DNA from: Akebia trifoliata
Lineage: Eukaryota; Streptophyta; Magnoliopsida; Ranunculales; Lardizabalaceae
Assembly: GCA_017979445.1 (NCBI GenBank)
Contig: CM030709.1
Span: forward strand, 5,560,001-5,624,000
Length of the DNA: 64,000 nt
Reading direction: 5' to 3'
In this document: positions 50,654 through 61,092 of the stretch, one piece after another
Numbering within the stretch: the first letter of the stretch is position 1
Layout of the letters: the number at the start of each line of letters is the position of its first letter
Made by a program: the position numbers and the translations under genes
The notes under the pieces: generated by a model
What the model was told of the DNA's origin: nothing
Database searches by the model: none
Seen by the model: the letters and a program-made list of their open reading frames with translations, nothing else

Positions 50654-50822
50654 TGGTATCAGAGCATTGTTTTATATAGGTCATGGGTTCAAATCTTTTC
50701 ACTCTTATGGGTGAGGGGGCGTGTTGAGTATATATGTTCCTCAACTCTCAAGTGAGTCATACCTTAGTTAAGTCCCGTGACCATAATTCTCCCCCTTCTC
50801 CAGAAAATCAATCTTTTAGAGT
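50654..50822 (+). mobile_element. Partial TRIM copy, plus orientation
   Basis: Starts with the primer binding site TGGTATCAGAGC, then GGGTTCAAATC, then an LTR-like part (TGTTGAGTATATATGTTCC to AATCTTTTAGAG) matching the TRIM at 43151. The upstream LTR is not evident. The region after 50822 repeats CCGATGTGAGACTAAA-type sequence also seen near 25200. Confidence 0.55.
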
Positions 50823-51344
50823 AAACAAGACAATGAGTGTCCGATGTGAGACTAAATCCAACACACTCTATGCCAAAACATAGGGATATATGAATTGGGT
50901 GACGTAGATGAGAGAATCCGATGTGGGACTAAACTCAATAGATTTACTTGATTCATAAAAATAACAATCTCGTGTAAACACATGTTAACATCTATATATC
51001 TAATATGACTATAAGTTAACATGTACTATAATAAAATATCTTAAGAATTTAAACAAGAAACTTTCAACAAAAACATATAATGGACATTAATTAGATGAAG
51101 ATATTATATCAAATTTACAATTTACTTAATATCAATGCTGCAAAATCTATCTCAGACGAAGAGTTTAGGAAGCATTGTTGATTAAGAGGAAGATAAGACA
51201 ATAGGGGATTGAGCAAACAAAAAGATTCACAGTTTCCATTAGATAATTAAAGGTCAATTGATCGTACAGTTTACATGCAATGAGTGTTTAGAGAACTTCA
51301 TATGTGTCATACATTTAAATTTGATCTATTTTGAATGAAGAAAG

Positions 51345-51581
51345 CGGAACAAACAAACAAGAGTACACAAGCAATTTGGTCAGTGCTAGTAGGGTCCCAC
51401 AATAGATGCTAGACGTAATGTTTGGGCACGTGGCATAAGGAGGTAGAGAAGCGAAAATTTCGGTTCCGACAAAAAAGAGACTTGCGAAGCAGCGGAGCCC
51501 GCGGTTCTCTCCCTTGCGAAGTAAGGAATAACTCGTTTGAGTGTTGCAGAAGAGTAGGCTGTTAATTCGACACGCGGCCAC
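51345..51581 (-). pseudogene. Possible 5' exon of a plastid-targeted protein, start codon lost
   Basis: In an otherwise AT-rich stretch, a higher-GC patch opens a minus-strand frame (M/V)AACRINSLLFCNTQTS, then YSLLRKGENRGLRCFASL, which looks like a transit peptide. The first codon is GTG rather than ATG. A G-box-like CACGTG lies upstream at about 51611. No downstream exon is recognised. The family is unknown. Confidence 0.25.
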
Positions 51582-51707
51582 TCACACCACTTACAAAGGA
51601 GGAAGTGACACGTGGCTTATCTTTGGGCCTGGACCTGGGCTTCGATTTTAGGGCGTAAGATGAACTTCTTCGACTAAAATCTTCATAGTTCATTTAAATA
51701 TTTGGAA

Positions 51708-51862
51708 TAATGCTGAAATGACCTCAAGATTGGAACTTACATCGCACACTACCACGTGAAAGTTTATGGGAATCATAGATGTTTTTCTTCGAGATATTAG
51801 TGAAAAAGCATCTATGGTTCCTATCCATTTGAATTCCAATATTGAAGTCACTCCAGCACAAT
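51708..51862. mobile_element. Hairpin MITE, family B copy 7
   Basis: TIR TGCTGAAATGACCTCAAG and TTGAAGTCACTCCAGCA. Core AATCATAGATGTTTTTCTTC with complement AAGCATCTATGG. Confidence 0.7.
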
Positions 51863-54806
51863 TCTTAAATTTATTAAGAACTTTTTGATAAAAAAGAATA
51901 AAATTGTGAACTGTTGACACCCATTTAACCAGGATCAGACCAATGGGAAGATTTTGGGTCCTTTTTTTTTTTTTTTTTTTAAATCGATTATGATTTAGAA
52001 CCAAAATTGATGGGAATTGATAAAGCCCAAGAAATGAAACCAAATAAAGAGACATTATTTGACAATTTTGCTTCTGATTCTATTGATTTGAGAACCAAAA
52101 CCAGTACAACTAGAATCAAAGAAAAATTAACAGCTCTAATTCCTATAGAAATCAAATTGAAATAGACCCATTAACCTCCCTAATAATAATCTTAGTAAGA
52201 ATCACATAAAATTATTATTTTTTAAATTACAAAAATATCATTTTAATCTTTAATGTTATATTAATTTAAAAGTCTCTTGCAAATTTAAAATCTTTCGAAT
52301 TAATATTTTAGACTACAAAAAATTACCTTAGTGACATTAAATTATAAGAAATCTGTTCTTTTTGGGATTTCTCCTCTTTACCTCCTATTTTGAAAGAAAG
52401 GAAAAAAACATAGATTGAATATTACATGAACTCAAAAGCAAGCTTAGACCTAGTCCTTAGAAACGGTACATCAACTCTCTATGGATGAGTGAGAAATTTA
52501 TTTCGCTCTCAAATCCTGGATTTATCCCTTATTTACAAAATTACCCTTACTATGATTGACGTGGCACACACTGAAAAGCCTACGAGCAAGAAATACTCAG
52601 GAGCCAAAAGAACTTAGGATTTTGTTAACATGGCCCAATGGAACAATGTTAAGGTATAACCCACCAAAAACCCAAAAGAACTATATACCCGTTTTGGTAT
52701 TTATTTATTTACTTTCCTAGCCTTGTTGCAAACCTCTAATAAATTCTAGTAAAATAAATAAAATAAAAATAACAATAATAAAGTTTTTACTTCGTCGTCA
52801 ATCCAGTGCCATAGATCCGATTCCATGAACTACTTACAATAACACTTATATCTATCTTTACAATTATAATGAGAGAGGCTAGGTTAGAAAGTGGTTCGGC
52901 AACAAATTTATTTTAAGCGCACATGTGCCACCTTCGGAGTCACCTATATATAATGAGAGAGTTGAATGGAATCGATGAATTCAAAATGAGAGTCTCTTCC
53001 CCATACACACACTCTTGTCTACTAACATAAAATATCTTAACCATGAACCATAGCCCATAAATCAAACCAAACAGCAAGACGAGTAAGGAGACTAACTGTC
53101 ATCTCTATATTTTATGCAAACGTACAAGTCCAGAAGAAAGTTAAAATAGGACTAACAAAAAAGCATCCAAGTACATAAACAGTAGATGGGTCAACAAACA
53201 TAAAATAAAGCTACCAAGGAGATCTCTGCACTGGTTCTTCCTTCTAACACTCAATCCAGATGTTGGGTCTAATAAGAAGATATCCACACAAAAAAGGGCA
53301 GGAAAACAAAACTTAGACAAACTATATCTGGGTTAGCGTCCAGTGTTCAGTAAATCAGCAAAATCAGTAATAAGCCCAAAGCTGATCTTGAACGCAATCC
53401 TCTAAAAGTCTAGTCTAAATTAACGCTCTCTCTCTCTCTCTCTGTTCCTTTTAAGCTCCGTCTACTTGCATCGACATCAAAAACTGGATCCATTTGAACT
53501 TTCTCACATCTCCCTTGCGCGGTTTTCTAAGATGCTGCAAGTGTTTTTACATGGTTAGCAAAGAGTGGCAACTGTGGATGCAGCAGCTCACCAATCAAAT
53601 GTAAGTACAAACACAAAGTAATACGATCCCCAGTTATCCTCTCAAGAAGGTTGCCCAAGTCCACATTGAAACTTTAAGCAAAACAGGGGGAAAAATGCAT
53701 ATTAAATAGAGATTGGGTTGTTTCTCATTTTCATTGTCATATTAAATGGAAATTTTCTTTCCTTGGGTTGTTTCACTGACTATTTGTTTGGTGTTTCTAA
53801 ATTTATGGTAGTTTCAGATCATAATATATTTACTTATTATTTCAACAATTATTTTTTTTATCTCAATACATCACATTAGGATAGTTTACTTCATCTTGCA
53901 CCCCAAGGCTTTCAATAACATTATTGGACTGTGTTAATTAGCAGGGGATGATAATTACAGTTATTTTTGAAGATGTCGATACCAGAACAGTGTTAAAAAA
54001 CTGCGATAGTTATAGTGGCCGTTACTTGACTACAAGGAAAAAAAAAAAGTATAACTATAAAATTTAACTGTTTTATGATAATCTACATCAGAGGCTCCTC
54101 TACAAGAAATCAGGAACTACACGTTATGCTAATGTTGACTACCAGAAAACAAAATAATCAGTAAGCCTACATTAGCAAACTTCTTGATAGGAATCTTGTT
54201 TTGAATCTTACGGTCCAATGATCCTCCTAATGATTTTAAAATCCTATTTTCAATTATGAAAACATCGCTCCAGTCTTGCAATAAGATTTCCAAATTTAAA
54301 AACATTCTATTTAATCGAGGACAAAGAATATACAAAAATGATCAACTAAATTTCAGTAAATATTGTTCTTAACAATGTCATGAAATTTCAAAAGAAAGAG
54401 AAAGCTGGCCACAAGTATCTCTAGTTAACATACAAAACAGAATGAACTGGAAAAAGAAAATGAGAAATTATATAGGAACCCAGATTGCCCTACCTCAGCT
54501 GGAGACTGACATTTTTTCTGATAGAGCCAACAATTTGCATGGTATCTGGCATTATTCTTAAATCTCCACCTGAGTAAATAGTATAAATGAACATTAGGAT
54601 AACACACCATCAGAAAAAGCGTAATGAAGGAAAAGGAGGAAACATAACGTCATGTCAAGTAGACAGTAAGGATGGTTCGTGACCGCATGACAGCACAAAT
54701 ATTGATGAGGATGAAACCAACATTTGACAGGTTTCATCTAAGAGATTCCAATATAAAATTCGATTCAACTGAACAATTATGATCACATGACCTTTGGGTT
54801 TCTTCG

Positions 54807-54886
54807 GTACCACTTTTGGTCTATGAGAGTCTCAGATGCATCCCACAAACGTAGGGTCCTGCATCTGAGACTCTCATAGAGACCAA
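54807..54886. repeat. Perfect stem-loop inside the PWWP downstream intron
   Basis: TCTATGAGAGTCTCAGATGC and its complement GCATCTGAGACTCTCATAGA form a stem with a loop of about 25 bases. It is probably a small MITE in the intron between 54570 and 55658. Confidence 0.6.
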
Positions 54887-55164
54887 GAGACCTCCCTAGC
54901 AAAAATTTCCTTGAAACTGATCAAATAAACCTTTTTTTTCTTAATCTCAAAAACAAGAATGGATTCTATGGTTAGGAACTTAGGACTAAGTGGTCATTTT
55001 CAACTTTGCGTAGAGGATCTCCTAGGATGAGACTCATCAGATGGTGGACCCCACCTCTTGCATGTGAGGCCAAGTCTAGCATCACATGTTGGTGGTAAGC
55101 CATCTCTATGGTTTACCAATGGTATTTACCGGTGACCACTGCCACAGATTTCCTTTGAGGAAAA

Positions 55165-55610
55165 AAGAGAGCTGCTATTGGCACCCCAATTTCGTGAATT
55201 ATTTATCACCACCCAATTAAAGATTAAATCAAACTCTTCAAACATTATCAAGGTTTACTTCTTTTTTTTATAAGTACAACGATTTTATAAATATCAATAT
55301 CAAAGGGGAAAATACAGAAGGAAAAAACACGAAACAACAACAACACTACGAGTTGCATAAACTCTCCCATCTAAACACAAAATCCATGAATGAAAACATT
55401 ATTACACTCGTTCAAACAATTTCAGTAGTTGTTTAAAATTATGATTAGGCTCATAAAAAATCCTAAACCCAAAAAATAGAAATCTAGCAACAAAAAAAGA
55501 GCTTTTATTGGGACACCAGCTTTTACTAAATTTCAACCGTTCACTTATTTTCTTTATTTTTAATTGAGGTGTAATAAATAAAAGTGGGGGAGCCAGTAGC
55601 ATCTCTCAGG
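55165..55610. mobile_element. MITE of the AGAGCTGCTATTG family in the PWWP downstream intron
   Basis: Left end GAGAGCTGCTATTGGCACCC is mirrored by GGGGGAGCCAGTAGCATCTC at the right end. AT-rich interior. Confidence 0.55.
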
Positions 55611-55698
55611 AAAAAACTTCCATCAATCAAATACAGAAAGGAGCTACAGTAAGAATACCTGAACTTCCAAACCAACTCCTTTCCCAACAGTGAAGATT

Positions 55699-58600
55699 TC
55701 AACTTGTGTTACCCTCAAAGGATTTCACGTCTTTTCTGCCTTCTGCTGTGGCACGAGGAGAAGCTTTACATACTGCTGACGACAAATATTTTAGCTGATA
55801 ACTGACAAGTGCTGGGCCAAAAGTGCTGAATTTCCCTGCACTACTGAATGCTACTTCTGCATCACTACGCCTCTCAAAAATGACTCTGGCACGCTTGGCC
55901 TTCCTCATTACTTCTGTTTCTGATTCCTTCAAAGACCCATAGCGACTAAATATCTTATTTAAATCCGTTTCTGAAGGAATAGAATCTGCCTCAGTAAAGT
56001 TCAGTATTAGTGCTGTTGGGGATAAATCTCCTACACACTTCCCATTCATATCGTCTACACCTGGTTCAATATTAGGACAGTCAGAGTCAATGGTGGGATT
56101 CAATTCAAGAGAATTTTTTGATTCAAATGAGGGGCTATCCTTAGAGTCTCCTTTTCTCTTCTGATTATTGGTCGACGGTTGCTCTTCAGGACTGCTTTGG
56201 ATAATCCTGTCGGTCCAATAGGAGTCATTCCCGTAGTTACATGTTTCGGCCGAGCTGGTCTTCGAGTTGGACGGTGTTTTGTTTTTAGCATCAGTTTTAC
56301 CACCACCAAATTTCTTCTTCCCAGAGCTGGAATTGTCCAGGCTGATCGAATTCCTAAAATCAGTGAAGAAACCAACTATGATATTCAGAAAACTGTAACC
56401 TTTCATGGGATCTCGCGCAGCCAAGCAGAGTTGTGATAACAACTCATCCGGAGAAGAGTATTCCTTTGGAATGACTACCCTTTGTTTATGGGATCTCTTT
56501 GCAGTGTGGGGGGAAACATCAACATCATCTACCTTATGTTTGAGGAGTGGAGGGGAACCAGCCAGTTGGCTAGCAATTCTTCGGATGCGTTCTCCAACCC
56601 TGAGTGGAGTAGGAGACTCAGAATTTAAATTTCTTGATGGCAAAAGCATTTGTTTCCTACTTTGCACTGCCAAGTTATCAGAAAAGGAATCAATGTCTTT
56701 ATGCTTCTTGTGAGAGGATAGTGAAGCAGACTTACTGGCACCCTTCACACCATTTGCACCATATGGCAAAGAACTCTTCCCATCCATCAACTCCGACAAT
56801 CTTTTTTCTTTTCTTCTAGGATTCAAAGCATCCTCCGAACTATTTTGGCTTCTAAACTTTCTTTTTCGAGAGGGCTCCTGCTCTTCTGCCTTGGAAACTG
56901 GAGTTGCATGCTCGGCATCATTCTCCAGTAAACCTCCATATACCCAGAATCTGGGCAGTTGAGAATAACCCTTCGAACGATAAAAGGCCGCTAATTGAGC
57001 CTGAACCATGACAAGTTCAAGCCTATCACCTCCGCCATTTGGGTTCATTGCTAATGCTTTAATATATTCGGCGAGTTTAACAGGTTCAAATGATGTAACA
57101 CTTAGGGTTTTGTCCACAACATCTTTTCTACATGCCTCTTCCCGAATCCCAGCATTTTTTATAATCTGCGTCCTTATCTTGGCATAGGCCTCGTCTGGTG
57201 TGCAAGAACAAGACAGCCCCAACTCTACCCGCCTAGAAACCTCATCTAAAGCGCAATCAACGGCATCATGGAAAGCTTTCAAATTGGCTTGTTTCTCCAT
57301 CTGTGAGAAATGTGTTTTGAAGGGCTTCAATGATGATGCTTCATTCCAAGCAAATGTTTGATCCCCAAAATAAGCTACCAAAAATCTGTCATTTTTCTGA
57401 TACTTTTTTGCAATTTCTGATGAATCTGAAGGATCAAATATCTGTCCAGGCCACCATGGATGGCTCCTCACTTTGCCCCAGACCATATCAGGAACAAAAA
57501 AATCATCTTCACATTGTTCAAACGACGTATCCTGTTCTGTGATTTCTATCTTTGGGTTTTCATCGAAACTAACATCTGTAGCATCATTTGCTGCGTCGTC
57601 ATCAATATCACTTCCTACTAATTTAACCTCGACTCCTTCAATACAAGGCTCATCGGGCAGGCACATTTCTTCCTTAACAACCTCGTCTGCAACGTTCTGG
57701 TTACCCACTGAGTCAGAACAGGTGTTCAAATCAACAACTAGACTACCCTTATTGGAGTCGTTTCCACTAAGCTCAATAGGCCTCACTTCAGAAACATGAG
57801 ATCCCTCGATTTGATTTTGTTCCTGCTTACAGGACCCGCCTTCTTCCTCTGTTTTAACATCAATTTCCATAGGTTGATTCTCCTCTCCAGCAGAATCACC
57901 AGTGCCCATGTTTTGGTCTTCACATGGTGGAGAAATACAGGCTTCTGCAACTTGAAACTCTGAATCTAGATTCGAATCCTGCAAAGGCCTAAAAGTTTCA
58001 GCAACTCCTTCGGTAATCTCAGCCATTGAATCTGCATCAACTGTAACAGAAGGTCCACTGTTTATATTCTTCTCAACGGAATCTGAGTCCAATCTTTCAT
58101 CCCCATCTATCTGATTCGAAATCACTTCATCAATTTTGGAAACTGCCTCTTGTTTTTCATCTTGGGCATGAGTAATATTTTCACAAGTATCTAAATTTGG
58201 CATAGAAGACCTCCTCGGATCACTATTTGGAAACGATTCAACACCTACAGCTGTACTTCCACCAACTGTCTCAACCTCGAAGTTTCCGTTCTCTTCCAGG
58301 CATGATGGATTCAAAACTTCTACAACAACTTGGTTTTGTTCAACCGGTGATTCAACGATCTTCATCGAACATTCCACCTTTACAACTTCAGTTTCGGTTT
58401 TTCGCTCCTCAACTTCCGAAGAACCAACTTTCTGCAACACCGATGCATCGAACCGCTCACCTTCATTCTCATCAACACCACCTTCATTCACAGATACTTC
58501 TTTCAAATTCCCTTCAACACGATCATCCGAACCGTCGATTGACGATTCTACTAGGTCCTCTCCTCCGCCAGAAACCCTAACCTGATCGATTCCTCCCTCG

Positions 58601-58719
58601 GTTAGGGTTTCAGATACAGAAACGTTGGTTGTAACTGTAACCCTGGAAATTTCGTCCTGGTCCTCGAGGGGAACAGCATCCAAGTTCAAGTTGAGATCTT
58701 TGGATGGATTCGCAGACAT
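55699..58719 (-). CDS. PWWP-domain chromatin protein, PDP1-like
   Basis: One uninterrupted frame of 1006 aa from an ATG at 58719 (MSANPSKDLNLN). The first 400 residues are acidic and probably disordered. The PWWP domain starts near residue 406 (DDFFVPDMVWGKVRSHPWWP, PWWP at 421-424) and includes FLVAYFGDQTFAWNEAS. Two basic patches near 620-640 (SRKRK, RRKEKR) look like nuclear signals. An RRM-like segment spans about 900-976 (SPTALILNFTE to ALVSYQL), as in plant PDP proteins. PWWP domains read methylated histone H3 tails; Arabidopsis PDPs work with MSI4/FVE-type proteins and PRC2 in controlling flowering genes. A non-ATG extension upstream is open to 58761 but has no Met. There may be further exons downstream (see 53527-55659). 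A 5'-leader intron is possible, with donor at 58868 and acceptor near 58781. Confidence 0.93.
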   Translation of the reverse strand: MSANPSKDLNLNLDAVPLEDQDEISRVTVTTNVSVSETLTEGGIDQVRVSGGGEDLVESSIDGSDDRVEGNLKEVSVNEGGVDENEGERFDASVLQKVGSSEVEERKTETEVVKVECSMKIVESPVEQNQVVVEVLNPSCLEENGNFEVETVGGSTAVGVESFPNSDPRRSSMPNLDTCENITHAQDEKQEAVSKIDEVISNQIDGDERLDSDSVEKNINSGPSVTVDADSMAEITEGVAETFRPLQDSNLDSEFQVAEACISPPCEDQNMGTGDSAGEENQPMEIDVKTEEEGGSCKQEQNQIEGSHVSEVRPIELSGNDSNKGSLVVDLNTCSDSVGNQNVADEVVKEEMCLPDEPCIEGVEVKLVGSDIDDDAANDATDVSFDENPKIEITEQDTSFEQCEDDFFVPDMVWGKVRSHPWWPGQIFDPSDSSEIAKKYQKNDRFLVAYFGDQTFAWNEASSLKPFKTHFSQMEKQANLKAFHDAVDCALDEVSRRVELGLSCSCTPDEAYAKIRTQIIKNAGIREEACRKDVVDKTLSVTSFEPVKLAEYIKALAMNPNGGGDRLELVMVQAQLAAFYRSKGYSQLPRFWVYGGLLENDAEHATPVSKAEEQEPSRKRKFRSQNSSEDALNPRRKEKRLSELMDGKSSLPYGANGVKGASKSASLSSHKKHKDIDSFSDNLAVQSRKQMLLPSRNLNSESPTPLRVGERIRRIASQLAGSPPLLKHKVDDVDVSPHTAKRSHKQRVVIPKEYSSPDELLSQLCLAARDPMKGYSFLNIIVGFFTDFRNSISLDNSSSGKKKFGGGKTDAKNKTPSNSKTSSAETCNYGNDSYWTDRIIQSSPEEQPSTNNQKRKGDSKDSPSFESKNSLELNPTIDSDCPNIEPGVDDMNGKCVGDLSPTALILNFTEADSIPSETDLNKIFSRYGSLKESETEVMRKAKRARVIFERRSDAEVAFSSAGKFSTFGPALVSYQLKYLSSAVCKASPRATAEGRKDVKSFEGNTS

Positions 58720-58723
58720 GAAG

Positions 58724-58823
58724 AAAACCCTAATATAATCCAAATCCAAATCCAAATCCAAAAATAAATAAAAATGGATGCTGTTTTCTATATCCTTATA
58801 ATCCTTGAAAATAAAAACCCTAA
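58724..58823 (-). promoter_or_regulatory. Two telo-box motifs in the PWWP 5' leader
   Basis: AAACCCTAA-type motifs (plus-strand reading) lie at about 58725-58733 and 58815-58823, just upstream of the start codon. This motif recruits TRB-type factors and is common near starts of plant growth genes. Function here is inferred. Confidence 0.4.
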
Positions 58824-59097
58824 CCGAATGTCTGTAAAATTTAGGAAATATATAAGGAGGTTGCGTACCTGTTGAGTTACTAAGCGTTGGATGAAAGGCG
58901 CCGTTTAGGAAGAATAGAGGTTAAGATTTGCCTCTTTAACTGCTGCGACACCGGTTAGGAGTCGGGAGACCAAACCCCTCTCCACCTTTCCTTGAATTTG
59001 TTGTCAACAGGCAGAATGCCACGTGGCTCGACGAACTGATAAATAAATAAATACAAATTTTATTTTTATTTTTATTTTTATTTTAAAATAAATATGA

Positions 59098-59285
59098 GTC
59101 ATGATAATATGACTCGCCCAGTGGCATACTCAAATGATTCCATGACGTGACAAGTGGGGTACTGTAGATCTGAACACGTCGAGATACACAATGGCAGTTC
59201 TCCATAGAAAAAAAAGTGTATTAGAGAATCGTATATCCCGAGGTGTATAGATCTACTGTTCCAGAACTTATCCACGTCATGATGT
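59098..59285. mobile_element. Hairpin MITE, family A copy 2 (right end eroded)
   Basis: Left end ATAATATGACTCGCCCAGTG and GGCATACTCAAATG is near-identical to the 4236 copy. The inner right arm (CTTATCCACGTCATGATGTC) is kept but the outer right repeat is lost. Confidence 0.6.
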
Positions 59286-59449
59286 CCACTAAATTAGTTA
59301 AAAGTTCAAACGAGTTAACTAGAAACTTCAAACGTGTAGATTTGACTTTAGAGTTTAGTCGTGACTCAATGAGTTTTAAACGCGGCACGCTATTTGCACC
59401 CACTTGATTGTTTTCACCCATCATTCCATACCAAATGGGAAAATACTGG

Positions 59450-59612
59450 AATGACACAAGGTATTTACTGCGATTCTCACAAGTCTTACGTGGGATGTGC
59501 ACATATTCATAGATCCTCGTGATACAAGTAAAAATCATCTACGGTTAGGTATGCATCTCCATGTCAGAATTGTGAGAATCACAATAAATCTTGTGTCACC
59601 CCAGCACGACTC
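59450..59612. mobile_element. Hairpin MITE, family B copy 8
   Basis: GGAATGACACAAGG and TTGTGTCACCCCAGCA ends, with arms GCGATTCTCACAA and TTGTGAGAATCAC. Core TTCATAGATCCTCGTGATAC. Confidence 0.65.
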
Positions 59613-60539
59613 TACCAAGTGTGGTTGGTTCTTCTTCTTTTTTTTTATTATTTCTTCTTCTTCCTCCCTCTCTCTCTCTCTCTCTCTTTCTTTTTTTTCC
59701 ATGCATCTATATAAATGTTTCAACAAAAATTTCATGGTACAAGAAGTAATACCTTTAGAATTTACAAAATAGGTTATAAATGATCGTGAAAATCTAGACT
59801 CCTAAACTAAGTGTTGCTCAAAAATTTTGGTAGCGAAAAAAAAAAAATTCAAATAAAGCATCATTCGGAGGATCAATACCAAATTCATCAATCTACCTAA
59901 AAGGATTATGTAGGCTCATACAATGTCTCAATCAATAAATTTCTATCGAATCCGTTTTGATGGATTCGATAGGATCCCATCGAATTGCAATGAAAGTTTT
60001 TTGTAACTTTCCATCAAGCAAAAGTTAGTCTATTGAAGAAAGAAGAAAATAATAATAATAATAAGTAGGTGTGGCAAGAAATTTAGAAAATTATGTTTAA
60101 GCGGGTAAGATGACCAAAAAAGGAGTATGCAAATACCCTTACCCATTTTAGACAATATTGAGAAATTCAAGAGCTGTCCCTTTGTCAAGTCATCTTGATA
60201 TCTTTCATGGAGGAGAGAGAAAATTTAGTGTTATTTGTCATTGAAATTGACTTGTTGGATGTATATTTACATTTTTAATATAATAATTAAATTTTCATGA
60301 TTTAAATATTTAATAAATTTATAATCTTTTGAAGCATCTCTTAGTTTACCTTATTTTAGAAAATGTTTTAATTATTTAAATTGAAAATATATATTGTATG
60401 AATAAAAAATATTTAATTCCTAGGGATTAAAAAAATAACTAAGTTGATGCAAGTGGATCCAATCTAACTCAATCCGACACAACTAAATTAATCTAATCTA
60501 GACCATTTGGAAGAAACAAAAGAATTGGCCCCTCCGAGG
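59613..60539. other. Intergenic, nothing recognised
   Basis: CT microsatellite at about 59666-59688 and an ATA/TAA run near 60050. Otherwise AT-rich sequence without motifs. Confidence 0.4.
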
Positions 60540-61090
60540 ATTCAACTCTACACCCATTCAATCGGATAGGTGGTTTAGTCCCCTACGGGAGTCAACCCCT
60601 ATTCCCTCTACACATAGGTAGTTCAACTCCTCTATAGTAACCGACCCGTCCTCTCTCTTGAACCTTAGGAGGCTCGGCCCCATGTTCATGTCTTCTTTCC
60701 CTTCCTTTCACACTCGGGCCTTTTAATGTAGTGGACACCTTTATGTTTTTATCTAAAAGAGGTTCGCTCCTTAGGGGAATTGGCTCATCTATGTCCCAAT
60801 TTAAATGAGGTTTGGCTCCAAAGCAAGTCGACCCCTCAATGTTTTAAACCAATGGTGGTTCAATCCCTAAGGAAGTCGACTCCTCGACAATCCAAACTAA
60901 ACGTGGTTCAGCCCCTTAAGGATCCAACCCCTCTTCATTATATCCCAAAAGTGATTAGGCCTCCTCGGGGTCCAATCCTTCCTAATCACATCTAAAAGCA
61001 ATTGGACGTCTTAAAGGAACCAATTCTTTTTCACCATCTCAAAAGATATAGCAAAATCCACAAGAGGTTAAACCCCTTTTTTGTATTATT
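60540..61090 (+). repeat. Degenerate minisatellite-like repeat (about 45-55-base period)
   Basis: Phrases such as GGTGGTTTAGTCCCCTACGG, GAGGTTTGGCTCCAAAGCA, GGTGGTTCAATCCCTAAGGA and GTGGTTCAGCCCCTTAAGG recur, each followed by a form of GTCGACCCCTC. It abuts the low-coordinate end of the solo LTR at 61093. Origin unknown. Confidence 0.5.
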
Positions 61091-61092
61091 CC

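Larger units (their letters stand above)
49782..53526. other. Intergenic between the tandem duplication and the PWWP gene end
   Basis: Contains a stem near 50030-50125 (CTCATTTTAAA and TTTAAAATGAG around GCCGCCCATGCGGGGTTCAG), the TRIM fragment, the transit-peptide-like frame, MITE B7 and poly-T/A runs. Sequence from about 53250 to 53526 is likely PWWP 3' UTR, with a CT run at 53427-53442. Confidence 0.4.
53527..55659 (-). other. Probable downstream exons of the PWWP gene (3' UTR introns or alternative C-terminus)
   Basis: Exon-like blocks follow the main stop codon on the minus strand: a donor CAG/GTATTC after 55659, an exon 54569-54494 (TTTACTCAG before it, CTGAG/GTAGGG after it), and an exon from 53671 (CTTAAAG before it). 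They may simply be spliced 3' UTR. If the alternative donor GAGG/GTAACA at 55713 is used instead, the main stop is skipped and the frame stays open through both exons to a TAG at 53529-53527. The open frame would contain GGDLRIMPDTMQIVGSIRK and FNVDLGNLLERI. This is inferred from splice signals and frame only. Confidence 0.4.

Noticed and set aside
50654..50700. Possible tRNA gene (TGGTATCAGAGC plus GGGTTCAAATC)
   Set aside because: No cloverleaf can be drawn; the layout matches a TRIM primer-binding site and core.
56100..58580. Several plus- and minus-strand frames overlapping the PWWP gene
   Set aside because: Shadows of the 1006-codon frame; none has independent support.
58720..58761. In-frame 14-codon extension before the PWWP ATG
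   Set aside because: No ATG; the repeated Asp-Leu codons are likely untranslated leader (AATCC repeats).
58832..58868. 37-base leader intron before the PWWP start
   Set aside because: Too short for a plant intron; a more distal acceptor near 58781 is more likely.
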